From Prunella strophiata (Eukaryota > Chordata > Aves > Passeriformes > Prunellidae), in the NCBI GenBank assembly GCA_036583965.1, contig JAZBQD010000030.1, positions 84,758,800-84,822,799 on the forward strand: a stretch of DNA of 64,000 nt. Direction: 5' to 3'. Of the stretch, positions 1-13,600 are shown piece after piece. The notes beneath the pieces were generated by a model that searched no databases, was not told the DNA's origin, and saw only the letters and a list, made by a program, of their open reading frames with translations. Made by a program: the position numbers and the translations under genes. Every line of letters begins with the position of its first letter. The stretch's first letter is position 1.

Positions 1-565
1 ACCACTTGTGCAGCAGGTTGCCCAGCACCACGTTGACCCGCGGGCGGCCGGCGGCCGGCGGCAGCGCGGCGGCGGCAGGGCTCGGCTCGGCGGGGCGGCG
101 CGGGCGGTGGCAGCGGCCGCAGTCGCCGGGCTCGGCGCAGCGGCGGCAGTGGGTGTGCCCGCAGTGCAGGGTCACCGGCTCGCACAGCAGCCGCCGGCAC
201 AGCGGGCAGGCGAAGAGCTCGGGCGGGCGGCAGCACGCCGGGTCGCCCAGACCCTCGCCCTCCGCCCCGCCGCCGCCGGCCGCGCCGCTCCCCCAGGGCG
301 GGAGGCGCAGCTCCTTGTCGCGGATGCTGAGGGCGACGCTCTCCGCCAGCTCCCGCAGCTCCTCGGGCCGCAGCCGCGCCAGCCGCGCCGCCGCGCCGTA
401 GGCGTCCAGCGCCTCGGCCATGCGGCCGGCCCTGGCCAGCGCGTCAGCGCGGCGGAGGCACAGGCCCCGCTCGGGCTGCGGCAGCTCCGCCAGCTCGGAG
501 CCGTAGATCTCGGCCGCCAGCTCGAAGTTGCCGCCGCGGAAGGCCTCCTCCGCCACCTGCAGCAT
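1..565 (-). CDS. LONRF2: LONRF2 exon 1, 5' part (LON peptidase N-terminal domain and RING finger protein 2), partial
   Basis: On the minus strand an open frame from the ATG at 565-563 runs off the left edge, giving 188 residues. It starts MLQVAEEAFRGGNFELAAEI, then RGLCLRRADALARAGRMAEAL, a TPR-like helical repeat close to what I recall of human LONRF2 (EEGDEAFRAGDYEMAAELF; DALARAGRLPEAL). A first RING finger follows at about residues 115-150: CPLC, then CGHTHCRRC, then CGRC. The frame ends at the edge with RVNVVLGNLLHKW, matching human RVNVVLSGLLEKC. The family is a RING-type E3 ligase with TPRs, a second RING and a C-terminal Lon substrate-binding domain; those later parts lie outside the window. 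The start is uncertain: an upstream ATG at 654-652 is in another frame, separated by a run of seven C (579-585). The next gene, CHST10, lies in the same orientation. Confidence 0.92.
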   Translation of the reverse strand, partial: MLQVAEEAFRGGNFELAAEIYGSELAELPQPERGLCLRRADALARAGRMAEALDAYGAAARLARLRPEELRELAESVALSIRDKELRLPPWGSGAAGGGGAEGEGLGDPACCRPPELFACPLCRRLLCEPVTLHCGHTHCRRCAEPGDCGRCHRPRRPAEPSPAAAALPPAAGRPRVNVVLGNLLHKW

Positions 566-654
566 CTCGGCGCAGGGTCCCCCCCGCCGCCGCCGCCCTC
601 GCCCCGGCCCCGGCGGCGGGCGGCAGCGCGCAGGGCCCCGGGCCCAGCTCCATG
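444..654 (-). other. Upstream ORF overlapping the LONRF2 start, or displaced true N-terminus
   Basis: ATG at 654-652, in good Kozak context (GCGGGC before, G after), opens a frame beginning MELGPGPCALPP. It passes the seven-C run (579-585) and continues out of frame with LONRF2 to a stop at 444-446. If the run had six C instead of seven, this ATG would read straight into the LONRF2 frame (GGPCAEMLQVAEE). It is therefore either an overlapping uORF or the real N-terminus with a one-base length difference. Confidence 0.4.
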
Positions 655-1300
655 CCCGCGCGGCGCCGCCGGCCCCGGGCCGCCCTACTCCATGCTGGGC
701 CCGCGGCGCTGCCGACTCCGGCTTCTTCCTGGGAGGGGACGGCGACGGAAGGGAGGGAGGGAGGGATGGGGAGGGGGCGTGTCACATCTCTGCAGCAGGG
801 GGGCGGCTCCCGGGAGGGGGAAGGGGGAACGGGGAACGGCGGCGGGGATGGGGGACGGACCGGCTCCCGGCTTATGTAAAGGGCGAGTGGTTGGGCAGAA
901 CCACCCGAGGCCGGCAGACCGCCCGCCCTCCCCGGGGGCAGCGGTGGCGCGCCGGGAGCTCCGCTTCCCTCCCCGCCCCTCCCTCCGCCGCTGCCCGGTG
1001 CCGGTGCCGCACGTGCCCGCCCCGCACGTGCCCCTGCGCCGCCGCGCCCGCACGTGCGCCCGGCCCGGCGGCGGCTCCCGGCGGGAGCGGCCCGGGGGAA
1101 TTCCGCCGTGCGGCTCCTGCCCGGCTCGGCCTCTTCCTTCCCGTTTCCTGGCGTTAACCGCTTCCTCGCCGGGGCCGCCGGACCCTCCTGTCCCATCGCC
1201 TCCCGTCCCGCCGAGCGCCGGGACCCCTCGGTGCCCCCCCCGCCGCCGGACGCGGCCTCTCCGCCAGCAGCACCGCACAGGGAGGGTCAGGGAGCGCTAT
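566..1300 (-). promoter_or_regulatory. LONRF2: LONRF2 CpG-island promoter and 5' UTR
   Basis: Very GC- and CpG-rich DNA immediately upstream of the LONRF2 start. On the minus strand it carries a two-codon upstream ORF (ATG GAG TAG, 693-685) and an overlapping upstream ORF starting at 654. Further out are three CACGTG E-boxes (1010-1015, 1025-1030, 1051-1056) and a perfect kappaB consensus, GGGGAATTCC, at 1095-1104. Composition drops sharply to AT-rich after about 1300. The transcription start itself cannot be placed from sequence. Long ORFs read here on either strand are side effects of high GC. Confidence 0.75.
1010..1056. promoter_or_regulatory. Cluster of three palindromic E-boxes (CACGTG)
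   Basis: CACGTG occurs at 1010-1015, 1025-1030 and 1051-1056, each preceded by G, within 47 bp upstream of LONRF2. This is the core bound by bHLH-ZIP/USF/MYC and CLOCK-type factors. Function is inferred from the motif only. Confidence 0.6.
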
Positions 1301-1593
1301 CGGTTGCTTCTTTTTATTTCTCTGGTCCCCGAGAAAGCAGGTACTTGCTGTCTCTTAAATAAATAAAAACACAAATAAAAAAATAATAACATTTCCCAAA
1401 CACCACAACTGTTCGGAAAAAAATCCTTTTCTGTAAGTGGCAGCCTCGCCAGCACAGCTTGGGATCCACGAGTCGTGCTGAGCGCTGGCTTGTGCATCGG
1501 CAACAACAATAAAGATAATGCAGCTGAAAGTTAGTTAATCATGCGTGAGTCAGAGAGGAATCCAACTTGCTCCGCAGGAATAACAGGAGCGGG

Positions 1594-1594
1594 G

Positions 1595-1624
<30 letters not shown>
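1594..1624 (+). repeat. Poly-A homopolymer tract
   Basis: An uninterrupted run of about 30 A between the LONRF2 CpG island and the AT-rich flank. It could be a retroposon tail remnant, but no identifiable element body precedes it. Confidence 0.9.
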
Positions 1625-1628
<4 letters not shown>

Positions 1629-4600
1629 ACGTTTATTTTAGACACAGCTGTAAACAAACTGCTCTGAGAAGCGGAAAGCCTGTCAATCCAATGGGGAGAT
1701 ACCCACATCCAGCTGCTTTTTGGACTGCAGCTGGACAGTAGAGGGTATTTTTGGCTTTGCCTCTCTCCTTTTAGGCCTCTGGCCCCCAGCTAACCAGGAA
1801 AATCTCATTCATTAACTATTGTACCAAATAGTCTTTATGCTATGAAAGTGTATTGATTTTCTAAATAGTAAGGTATTAACTTTCTTTAGATGTACGTGGT
1901 TGATGTCACACTGCACAGTCTGGCTTAAGTAAGCCTCAGTATTCATGGTGGAGTAAGCATGACCAGAGGACCCCAGCTAACAGCAAGGAATAGGAGCTTT
2001 GTTCCTCAGATCCTCAAAGCCATTTGTGACAGATAAAGAATACCCAGGGACTACCAAGATAGCGCCAGCCATCCTAGCCCCTCCAGCACCTCTGTAAAAC
2101 ACTCCTCTTTCTTTTATCATAGATTAGAAACTGTAGCAAGATTGACTCCGGGATGTCTAGATCAATAAAGAAGCAGGTGGATGATGCCTATAGAAGTGTT
2201 GCTGGTTTTCAGAACAGTAACATGTTTGCACTAAGTTGCTCCATGACTTATCCATTTTGCATTGTTCGTGTTTCTAACAGTTGATTCTTTGAGCAACGCT
2301 CACTGTTCCAACAATTGTACCATCCTCCTTGGCTCAAAGTTTCTACCCAGAAGGTGACCTTGGCATCCTGTTAGTATTTCATCATTCCCTTTCTTGACAT
2401 GTTCACTTGGAGTTAAGATGGGATGGAATCCTATTACCATTTTATTTAAGTCACTTAGGGACATTATTCATAGCATAGAGGACAGAAACACGGTGGCTCG
2501 TTCTGTTCTGTAGTATCAAGGACAAGCCATGGAATCTTGGACAGATGATGAAAATGTGGACTCACTGCTTGAGCCACCCCACAGCATTATTCTCTCATTC
2601 CTATGATCCCAATAAGGAAGAGCAGAATTTTTGCTGACTGCCCCCATCCCACTCATCTGGCAATTAGGCTCTTTGGCTGGGAACTCCCCAGCAGCCCTCC
2701 TTGCTTTCCTGAGGAAGGAGACAGCAGGCAAGTCCATCCTGTCACGCTGCTTTTCCCCACGTGCCTTTGGACTGCTGTGTGAAGGCACTTCAGCTCCATC
2801 TGTCCCTTCTGATGGGTAGTAATTTGGGAGGTGCTGGCTCAGGGCTGGTGCTGAACATGGTCTCCATTTGCTGCTGTGCAGGTGTCGTGCCAGGCTGGTG
2901 TGCTGGGATGGCTCCAGTCCTTTCCTCACCAATGCTTAGCAGGCGCTTCTAGAAGAACCTCCCATGAAGTGAGGCTACTACTTTATTTAGCAATGTGATC
3001 AATAGCCTATTGGCACGCAGCCTCTACTTTTTTCCAAGACATTTATTTGCAAGGGAACAAAATTACCTCACTGCTGTTCAAACTGGCACAGCGTGCCATC
3101 TTTTCCCTGTTTCCCAGGAGCAGAATTGCTTGCCACCTTGTGTCTGAGCACACCTGCGTCACTCTTCTCCCCGATGCCTATTTTGGGGGCTGTGTTTTTT
3201 CACAGGCCTTCTTGCTCCAGAACACGGTTCATTTGTACATCTGGCGGCACTTGTATTTGCTTTTTTCTTATCTGAGCAACAAAGCCACTTTAATGCAGCT
3301 GCCTTTTGCAAAATTGATAAGAATTTACTGAGCTGCAGTTCTTGGAGGGATGATGAAAATGTGAACTCACCATTGAGCCACCTCAAAATATTAATAATTT
3401 TCATGAAAGAATGATAGATGAAGAAACAGCAAGAACCAGGGGGAAAGAAACAAAAGTAAAATTATTAAAAATGTATACTTAAGAAGCTCATGCTTCTTAC
3501 TGAAATTATCAGTAGTATGCCTACCACAGCAAACGTGACATGGGGACTCCAGCCAAGAAAGACCAGTGGAACAGGTGTCCCATGACATGGTCATGTGGCT
3601 TATGGCTTCTTGCTGGACAAACTACAAGCAACTGATTGCAACAGCCACAACACAGAATGGATTTTCCATAAACTGAAAGCTGACAGAGACACCAAGTTGA
3701 TTTATAATTTTTATTTGAAGAAAACTGTAGCTACTGCATAGGATTGAAATGCTGCCTACCACAGGAAATAAAGGACCATCTCTTGTACTCACTAACAGGC
3801 AAAACTGCTTCTGGTTTCATCATTTTTAAAAAAGCCCCATCACCCAAAATTGGCTGCTCCATGGAAGGCTGTTGGAGGCTCTCTCCATTAGCAATATTAT
3901 TTTCCTTTAATAATAGGAAAATATTATTATTATGTGCTTCCCCTTAGGACTGGCCTCATCACGCACTCTCAAGTAACGTGCAAAAGTCCATCACTTCCCA
4001 AGGGGAGAATTACAGGTATTTACTCCAATGAGTCACAGTTACACACCTCAAAGTTGTCATGAGGTTTCCTTTAAGTTCATAGCCTAATTTTCAACTTCTT
4101 CCTGAGGCCCAGCTTCCCCAGGGTTTTCCCCAGGGTAGAATTTACTTGGAGCTTGAAGGGGAAAGGAGAAGATGAAGTAACTTTGAAGTGACAGCATTTA
4201 CATATTTGGAGGGCATTTTTAATTCCTCTAACACTTTTCTGTTGCAAGGTAGTTTGAAGTATTAAACTCCAGTTTGTTTTGATGATTTTTTTTGAGGAAA
4301 TCTGTCTTTTATTGTTTCAGAATAAGTTAATTAGGATATAATCAATGCACAGGCACACATACCGTTACCATGCTAAAACATTACAGAAGCTGTAAAGTCA
4401 AAGACACGAAAATTAGGGTACAGTATAATTAAGTCTGTGTAGGCTTATTTAATATCTCCTTCATACATTAACCTGATATGATTTTAATTAATAACATACT
4501 ATTTTCTCTACAGGATGCATGCCTGTCTTGGTTTAGTCACAGGAAAGAAGATAATTAATGGGCATCCAAAGTGTAATGTTCTCCCTGGTCACTGTGCAGT

Positions 4601-7600
4601 CGCCTTGCACCTTTTAATTTGTATTAGTCATACTTTGCTGCAGTAGCAGAATTATATATTTCCTTATGTGTTTTTCTGTAAAATTCAGGGTACAGCACTG
4701 GAATATTCACAAATATGCACACATTTATATTTTCAACTAAGAGTATGAGTCAAAATAACAGTTCACCCTCTGAGAGCTGGGAAATTGAGGTAGGTCCAGA
4801 GTGGCCACTAACCTGAGGCACTTAGTGGATGAAATTTCAGAATATGATTTTTCACATATGCAGATTATTCAGAAGTAAATTTTCCTTGGGTTGGGCTGCA
4901 ACTTGGACAGAGGTTCTGAGACTTCAGTCTGTGTTTTGGCCTCAGCTAGAACACTCTGCAAACAAGAGCTATACAATTAGCACCACCACCACCTCCCAAG
5001 GCGTGATACAAATGCCTTACACTTTGGCACAGAGAAAATCCACAGCACAGTGCCTAATGCAGTCCTTCCAGCCAGCACTCAACTGCTTTTCTCCTTCCCT
5101 AATCACTGACTCATTTATTACAAGCTTTCCAGCTTTCAAAAGAAAAGGTCACTGTATAATTATTACCACTAAAGTCCTTGCCAGTTTAATGAATTTGCCC
5201 TAACTGAAATAGCAAAAGTGTAATTTTTTTTTTCAAGAAAGCCTTCTTTCAGAAGTATTTTTGTAAGAAAGTTGCAGAGTAGTGCCAGTGATGAAAAAGG
5301 TGCTTGCTAAAATCTACTGATGTTAAACATAACAATGGTCTTTTTTCCCCCCAGAAGACACATAATACATTAATCCAGCTGCTGTGAATTGAAGGAGCTA
5401 GGACTGTTTCTAGAGATTCTCATTTTTCTTTGCAAGATCCTAAAGAGGGAGATGGATCTCATCTTTCCAGAGTCACACGTGTGTTCTGTACAAGAGATGT
5501 TATTCGTAACTACATCCTGCATGGGCTGATGGGAAGATTAAACAGCTTAATAATTGTCCAACAAATCATTAACACAACTTATGATGCAAAAGCAGCCAAT
5601 TAAAGTGTACTACCGGATTCCCTTCCAATAGCTTCTGAGATAAGCACTTCTAAGAAGTGCTTCCCCCTTCCCTAGCCATGATAACAATCAGTCTTTATAG
5701 GATGAAAGTATCAACTTTTTTCAATTTATGTGTTAGTTCACATTATACACTGTATTCTAATGAGGTATTGTACATGCTTAAGTAAAAAAAACTGAAGGAC
5801 AACCCAGTCCCAGTTGCTTTGCTTTCTCCCAGCATAGAATCAGGGATTTTTTTGGTCTTGTTCGGTAAATATCAGTTTGGATTTTCAGAATAATACATAT
5901 ATTTTCCACTGTACTGGTTCACATGCCTGAAGAAATATCAAGACCTGTGTTTCTCTCTGTTGATAGCACCATCAGGGCCTTTGTCAGGCACAGGGCTGAA
6001 GCAGGATGTCCTCTTGATGAGTGATCTCTGTCCAACTTTTGATACCCGGGGTCAGTTTAGCCCACTGAGGGGAGGGGGTTCTGCAAACAAATCCATGGTG
6101 AAATTGGGTGAAGTTACACTTGTTTGCAATTCCTGTTTGAGCTGTGGCTTAGCAAAGCACATCTCATACTCCTCTGAGCTGCTGTAGATGCTAAAGTGCA
6201 GCAGCACCTGGCCAAGGCTGAAAGGCAACAGCCAGGTGCATTTACCCTGCATGGGTGGAAAGCACTGTCACCTGCCTCATGTTGCACCAGGGCATCCTGA
6301 AGTTCAGTGAGATGACCCATACCCTGGGAAAGGGACTCTTCTGGCATCTGGCACTGAGCTCATTTTAAAAAGCAGGATAGCTTGTTGCAGTTCATGGCAT
6401 CCCAAATCCCCTCTGGTGCCAGCCATCCACAAGGGTGGTCATCCAGTCAGATGGCAGGCACCACAGGTGTCATCTATGGGGACAAGAGACACCTACTGGC
6501 ATCTGGGGGGCTCTTCCATTTCTGCAGCCCTGCACTAGCATTTTCCAGGGAGATGGTCTCTCTTGGAAATGTGGCTAGGGAGAAGCTTTTCTCAAGGAAG
6601 AAAAATGTGGTTGGGGAGAAGCTTTCTCAAGCTTCTCTCCCAGTCCTGCTAGGGACACCATTATGTTCTCAGATATTTTCTCTCATCCATGTCACACTTG
6701 ACTTTTGAGTACATATAATCTTATATCTCTCTTTTCAAATGACATTTTTTTAATCTTGTTCTTTGTCTACTACTATTAGTGGGAAAAGTATCCATTGAAA
6801 TTAAGCACTTTTAATCCATTTAATAAGCAAGTCCCCTATAGTTCTACAGTGTTGCCATGATACCACGTGCCAGCAAGTCTTCTCTGAGACTGTGCTCTGG
6901 AATGAATTTTCTAGGAGACTGGAGGACATTCTGGTGCTGGGTTTCAGCATCCTACCTGTGATCAGTTTCCATGCTCAGTGTGCTGAGGCCCAGGTACTAC
7001 CCTTATCAACAGAGGTGTGAGGGCTTTCATTTAGGGATGAATCCCATTCTTGGGATTCACTGAAGGGAAAGCTGGACCTCAAGCACAAATTTATTTCCCA
7101 ACTTTGAACTTCTTGTTCAGTGGCAATCTAGTATGAAAAAGGCAAATAACATCAGTTAGATGCATACATAAGATACTGTTTTGCCTGAAAGAGATTTTCC
7201 TGTCCTGTTTTGATTGCTTCTTTACTGTGAGTCAGCCTATGACACATTTTCATGAAAACTCCCAGACGTTATGCTAGCAAAATTAAATGTGGGTCAGCTG
7301 GGAAAAACATTGTGAAGAGCTGACAGTTTTAAGGCAGAGGAGAGATCATGTTCTTACAGGTGGGGAGCAGTACCATGCCTTGTTTCCCCTGGAAACTGCT
7401 AGTCGCTGTCTTCACATCCCCACTCAAGGAATGCTCTGGAAGTCCCTGCTGCAGCTATCAGTGACCCCTGGTAAAGTGCTCAGGATCCCTCACAGAGGAC
7501 CCATCACCTTGAGCCACATTACTCTCATCAGCTCAAGCACTAGAAACCTATCAATGACATCCCTGGTACTAGGAGTCTGGCAGTCTACAAAATGCATAGG

Positions 7601-10600
7601 TAGGTTGGATGATAAAATTTGGAGAGAGAAAAACTATAACATCTGTTGTTGTTTGTGAGCCAAGAACAGACAGGACAAGGCAAGTTTTCATCTCCTAAGC
7701 AGCGAGTGTTTGTCTTTTTTTTTTTTTTTGGTTTTCTGGGGCGAGAGGCAAGGATTGGAAGAAGAGTATAGTGGTTTCTCATATTTTAATTAAAAGCTGA
7801 TTTTGGGTCACCATAGCAAGCAGACTGCTTCAGAAGCCAAAAAGCCAGTCAAGTAGGTCTGAACAAAGATATGGAGGAGTCTGAAGGGGTTTTCTTCTCA
7901 GGAATAGGCAAGGCAGTATGATAACCTGAAGGAGAAATAAGAGAATAACAAACAGGAAGGGAAGAAGATTTGAACAACTGACAAATAAATAAGCATCATC
8001 CAAAAAGAGGCCAGAGAGGGACAGCAAGCTACTCAGTTAAATGGGAATAGTGTGGCTGAGACTAGGAAAATAATGCAGGAGTGTAAAGAGAGATGAGATC
8101 TTGTTTGGAAAACACAGGGCAGGCAGGAATAAAAATATTGAGACAAAACCAGAACATTAGGATCTAACCATTGGAAACCAAGATTACAGGTCTGATGTAT
8201 AAGTACAATGATACTGATGATTGTGACCAAGTGGGCTGGCCAAGGGCATGAATCCTGTTTGTGGGGAGTTAGCTGTGGGCAGAACAAAGCTAACAGCTGA
8301 AGCTGTGTTTGGGGCTCACATCACTCAGAGGGGCATTGGAGAGGGAAGCTCTTAGGGACAGCACTCTTCTGCCTTAAGATCTGAGAGAAAGGGAATCAGA
8401 AGGCAATGGTCCCAAGGTTTCCACACACGACAGGATGTTACTGAAGAACACATTGAGTAGGACACAAAAAAATACTGGGGTGACCTAAAGTAGAATTAGA
8501 GTGGCACATTGATGGCATCTGATGAGGGTGAGGGGCAGCAGGCAGTATGGGCAGTGCTATGTTGGGTGACTAAAAAGACTGGATTCAGCCAAAGGACCAG
8601 AAGGATGGAAAAAGTAGAGGAGGAAAAGATAAAATGCTTGCTTAGATTTTTTTTTTTTTTTAACCTATGTCAATGGAATTCATCATTAATTACTGAAGCA
8701 AAAAAAAAAAAAATCACTTCAGGGACCTAGCAGCCAAAAATAAGGTTATGTGCATGTAGGTTGTCTCAGTTGCAACAATGATATCCTTTATACTGCTTTA
8801 TTCACCATCCAGATTCATTGGGTGTTATCCAGCTAAAAACTGATTAGTTTTAAGACTGATACACATCTAATAAAGCCAATAGTAAAACTTCAAAGGATCG
8901 GCCCCTTTAATGAAATATCTGAACACAACCCTGTCTATCAAAAGAACTGCAGAAGCAACATGTAGGTATTGGCTCCATCACAAACAAATGGATATTTTGT
9001 GGACCACTGTTCAGAAGCTAAAGAAAACTGGAAAGTGAGTGCTTGTGTAATAATCACCATCTCTCCAGTTAAAACTAATTATTTGGAAAGAAATAAGAGA
9101 AGAAGGGAAAAATGCTTCTGTGATTAATTACAATTGCAGTGTGTTAGCTAGCAGGCAGGAAAATATTTTGTACACAGAAAAAGTACAAAAATAGGCATAG
9201 GGAGTTTGTAGCCATTTTCATTCAAAATATTTTTCAATAAAAGCACCCATGATTAGAATGAGTAAGAACACATTAAGAATGTCTTCCATCAAGATATTTA
9301 GAATGAGGTCTCTGAAAATTGTTAAGGTTTCCAGTGAAATGCACTCAGAACAGCTAGCAGAATCATGCACAACCAGATATGGCTATCAAGTGCTTGTGAA
9401 GCTTATACATAAAGCACATTCTTCTATCCATATGACATAAACAAAAACGTGTAGTTTCTCAGTCACAGAAATACATGGTACTTACTTTTAAGACCTACAA
9501 GGAGGTTTATTTTAAATGGTTATCCCTATAAAGTACTGTTATGGGATAGCCACAGCTGACCTCTAAAGCTGACCATTAATTTACTGAATATTACAGAAAT
9601 ATATATTTTTCCAGCTTACTCTCAAGCCAGCTGTGCACAATACATAGTCTACACAGTCTACCTTAATTCTCCCTTCATACATACACACACCTATTTTCTG
9701 GATTTATTAAACTAGTAATCAGCAGACTACACATCAGTGATCTCTTCCAGCAGTCTCTTCTTTCCAGACTGCTTGGCTTAGGTCTTCTGTAAACCTTATT
9801 TAGATGGTGTCTTTCAGTATCTTTAGTTTTCTAAGTGGGGCAGCCTGCCCAATCCTTCAATAAAGCCAGCAGGTCTCACATACCACAGATTCAATGCCAG
9901 CTAACCAGGTAAAGTAGTACAGGCAGGTGTCACTGATGAATTACAACTATAGTCAAGGCTCATTAGTTCCAAGGTGTTTCATATCTCACCAGGCAGTCAA
10001 CTGGCTCACTTGAGCCTGAAATTCAAATTGGTCACTAAGACTCACAGTGTCTGGAAACCTAATCCTCTCATCTCTGGTTTGTCAGGTCAAAGAGAACAAA
10101 CAACAGTGCTGTTAAGTGTGAATAGATGAAGGCGATTTGCAGAAAGATACAGACTGCTGCTATGCAGCTACAAAATTAAATGTCTTCTAGATACCATGCC
10201 AGGGGTTTACATTTACACCATGAGGAAATAAACGAGCTCCTAATGCCTCTCTTGTTAATTCCTGGCTCTGTCAGCTTGATTTGATTCTTAAAGCAAATTT
10301 CTCTTGATCCCATGTATCATGAGGCTGACATACAAGGCCAAAGAAGTTGAAAAGCTGACCATGCTTCTGCAGTGCCTGCCAGGAACAGAGCCTTGTTCCA
10401 TGAGGGTTACTGGAGTGGTGACATATATGAGAATACTAGGCTATAAACCCCACTGCTACAAGTCAAGTCCCAGTTCTTCCCACCTCTAATCATTCTTCTG
10501 GTAAGGTGCTAGATCCTCCACTGGCATCTGTGCCAGAACAGACATCACATCGAATCTCCTAGCTATAGCAAACTAGAGCATCCCAAGTCTGATCATATGA

Positions 10601-13600
10601 AGCCTGAAGAAAGTTTAGAGTAGAAATGAATAATAAGCATTTAACTGTGGTGATGATAATGGAAGGTAATTACCTGTGAAGGTAATAAAGACTAAGACCT
10701 TTTACCAAGAGCTGTGATGACTTCTTCATTAATGAACTTTTGTAAATTCAGGTCAGATTCCTTTCCTCCTCCCATTTCCTAAACATGCACCTGTGGTCAA
10801 AAGAGTAAATCCAGAAGTACAGTTTAATGGCTGTGTAATACAGAAAGTCAGAAAAGATGACTACAAAGTCTTTGTATAACCCTATGAATCAGTCTAGGCC
10901 ACAGATCCTTAATACAACTTTTTCCAAGCTTCTCTGCACTCATTCTGATTCAGAAGTCTCTCTTGGAGTTGTTTGTCCATGTTTGGATGAAGCTTCACTC
11001 AGGGCTTGCACAGCAGCATTAATATTGCCCTGTCTTCACCAGAAATCCCCACATACATGCCTAAATAACAAATAGTAGGCACAGGAGTGGTGACAATGCT
11101 TGACTTGGTGCCAGACAATCTGCGTAGAAGCATTCACAGCAGGGCAGCTTAAGAGTATTCTGATTTAATTTAGAACTCAAGCATAATTTTTCTTAATTAA
11201 CAAAAAATACTCTCTTTGTTTCTAAAGCCTGACCCTGGCCTCCTCCCAAACCGTAAAATGACCAAAACCCCTCATGATAGGCCAAATAAGCAATAATGAT
11301 GTAAGCTAATCATTACCCATTTATAAGGATTTCTCCATGCACATTTCATTACCTTCACACAAATATCTTATGGTTTCTGCAGCTGTAGAAGGATTACTAA
11401 CAGTGGTTTCCCTTCCCATCACACACTGAATGTCCCAGTTGCTAGGTGGGTGTCAGGCTTCAATCAAGGCAATGTGTAGCAGCCATCACTTACCTACTGT
11501 GTGTCTTTGAAAGGCACAGAACATGCACAGAGTCATTCAGGTGTGCAGGAGGGACTGCCCTCCAGTAAAACTGGCTCCCATAGCCGTAGTGCTCCAGGTT
11601 AAAAGCCTCCTGGTGAGTCAACAGCATGAGCTGGCAAGGCAGAGGAACTCCCTGACAAGTGAAATTGCTGTTTGTGTTCTGCCCAGCCCGTCACACCCAG
11701 TCTGTGTTACTTGGAAAACAGCGTGTGAGCAGGAGATCACATTGCCTGGGTACGAAGGTGCTGGTGGAAAACAAGGTAAGGAGGTCAAGAGTACAACCAA
11801 GCTAACTTTGTGTCTCAAAGAGGGGATTTGGAATGCAAGGAATTCTGCAAGGTGTCTTGCTTGCGTGCCAAGGGGTTGAAGAAAGTAATGTTAATCAGAT
11901 GGACAAAAAAGTCTAGCAGAAGATAGGATCACTAAATGAGGATGCTACATCCACACTTGAGGGGTTTCTATTCAGCAGGACTCATTAGGTGCTCACCCTC
12001 ATGTGAGGAGCCCAGTTTTCATGCTGCATGAACAAGACATTTGAACAACAGCATCAAAGGAATGGCCAGTAAGAGCTTTATTTCACAGAAATGCTCCTGA
12101 CCCCCACTCATAACTTCTACAAAGGCATGCTCTGGACAGTCTAGGATTTCATAGCCAACATTAATACCAGAAACCCTGGTCTCTAGGGAAATGTTCTTGC
12201 TAATCCTGGCTCCCTAACTTGTCCCCTCACACTATGTGCCTGGTTCTCCTCCTTCATGGCTGAGCAGCTTTTCTCTGCTTAGTTTTGTCCTTCAGAGCAT
12301 GTTTATATGACACTGCCCAGAGCAAGACTGAGAAACTCCCCGTGTTTTCTTTTTCTAGCCAGTAATTACTTTTTCAAAAAGTAAGCCTGTGAGATGGAGC
12401 AATCTGGGTTTATAAGTGGAGAGCTACTGTACAGCAGCCTAAAGAAAAAATACAAATCCATTTTGGACTGTCAGCTGAGGTACCTAAACCCAAGCATCCT
12501 ATTGAGGCTCCAGCCTTTTCAGACTTCACTTGCAGCTGTGAGCAAACAGGGCTTGTATAAGTCATAGCTGAAGGCTTGCAGTTAAAGAATGAGGAACCTG
12601 TAACCAGTGACAGCATTTGTGAGACTCATGGTTTGGTCACATAATTGGCATTATGCAAAACTTTTGCGGCAACTGCTCGCAGATTACAAGATTTTATGCA
12701 GTTCTTCCCTCTTTCAGTACCCACCTCCTGCTTTCTGCAAGAGGTAAGAAAGCAGAACCATAGGCATTTTACTCATCTTAAAGACCTGCTCAAGCCAGGA
12801 GCTTTCATTTCTCCAGTACAGTGAATGAGACATGAATTCTGTGGAAAAAATAGCATGTGACAATGTCATGAGAATAACTTCTATGCTAAGTGTGGATGAG
12901 AAGAGCATGGGGGAAGTCCCCAATATCGGTATTTCCCAGCCTTTTGTACCAACTGTTGCAAACTCAGCAATTGCTGAATGCAAATTTCTAGACACTGGCC
13001 AAAACAAAACAAAAATAAGGAAAAAAGCAAAGCAAGCCCCATCACCCTCAGGATCCTTTCCAAGTTCTTACATTGCAAGACTTCTTGCCCAGCCAGTCCT
13101 TTGCTTTTACTCCACCTCCCACCTTGTTGGAATTCACTACTATTATCCTTCTCTCCCAAGACCTTCCTTAAGTGTTCATCCTCCTTATTCAAGCCCATAT
13201 GCTGAATTCCCCTGAATTATCCTTGCCCCCCACAGTGGCTCAGTGAGTCTAGCACCTGAGGCTGCAGTGGGCTGCTGAAGTGAGGAGCAGTGATTGATGG
13301 AAGAGCCCTCTTCACCATGTGCAGGCCAGGAGAGGACACACCCTCTAAAAAGGATTTAGCCACCAAGCTCTAGGACTTTACCAGGTTGCCTGGCCTGTAT
13401 TCTTCAAAAGTTTGCCATTTTCCCAGTGGTTCTATTCCACAGACAGCAAGGGGACATTTCAAACACCAGAGTGACTTCACCTTCTCACTGAATTTTAAAT
13501 CCTTCATCCCTTGCAAGAGACCAGTGTAGCACAAGATTTTTTTTTCCATCAAGGGCACAATACAACCTAAGTAACTTTACTTAAGGGTATTCTCAGAAAT

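Noticed and set aside
8..1366. 452-residue plus-strand ORF
   Set aside because: It is antisense to LONRF2 exon 1 and its CpG island. Arg/Pro/Ala-rich text is typical of the complement of a GC-rich exon, with no domain resemblance.
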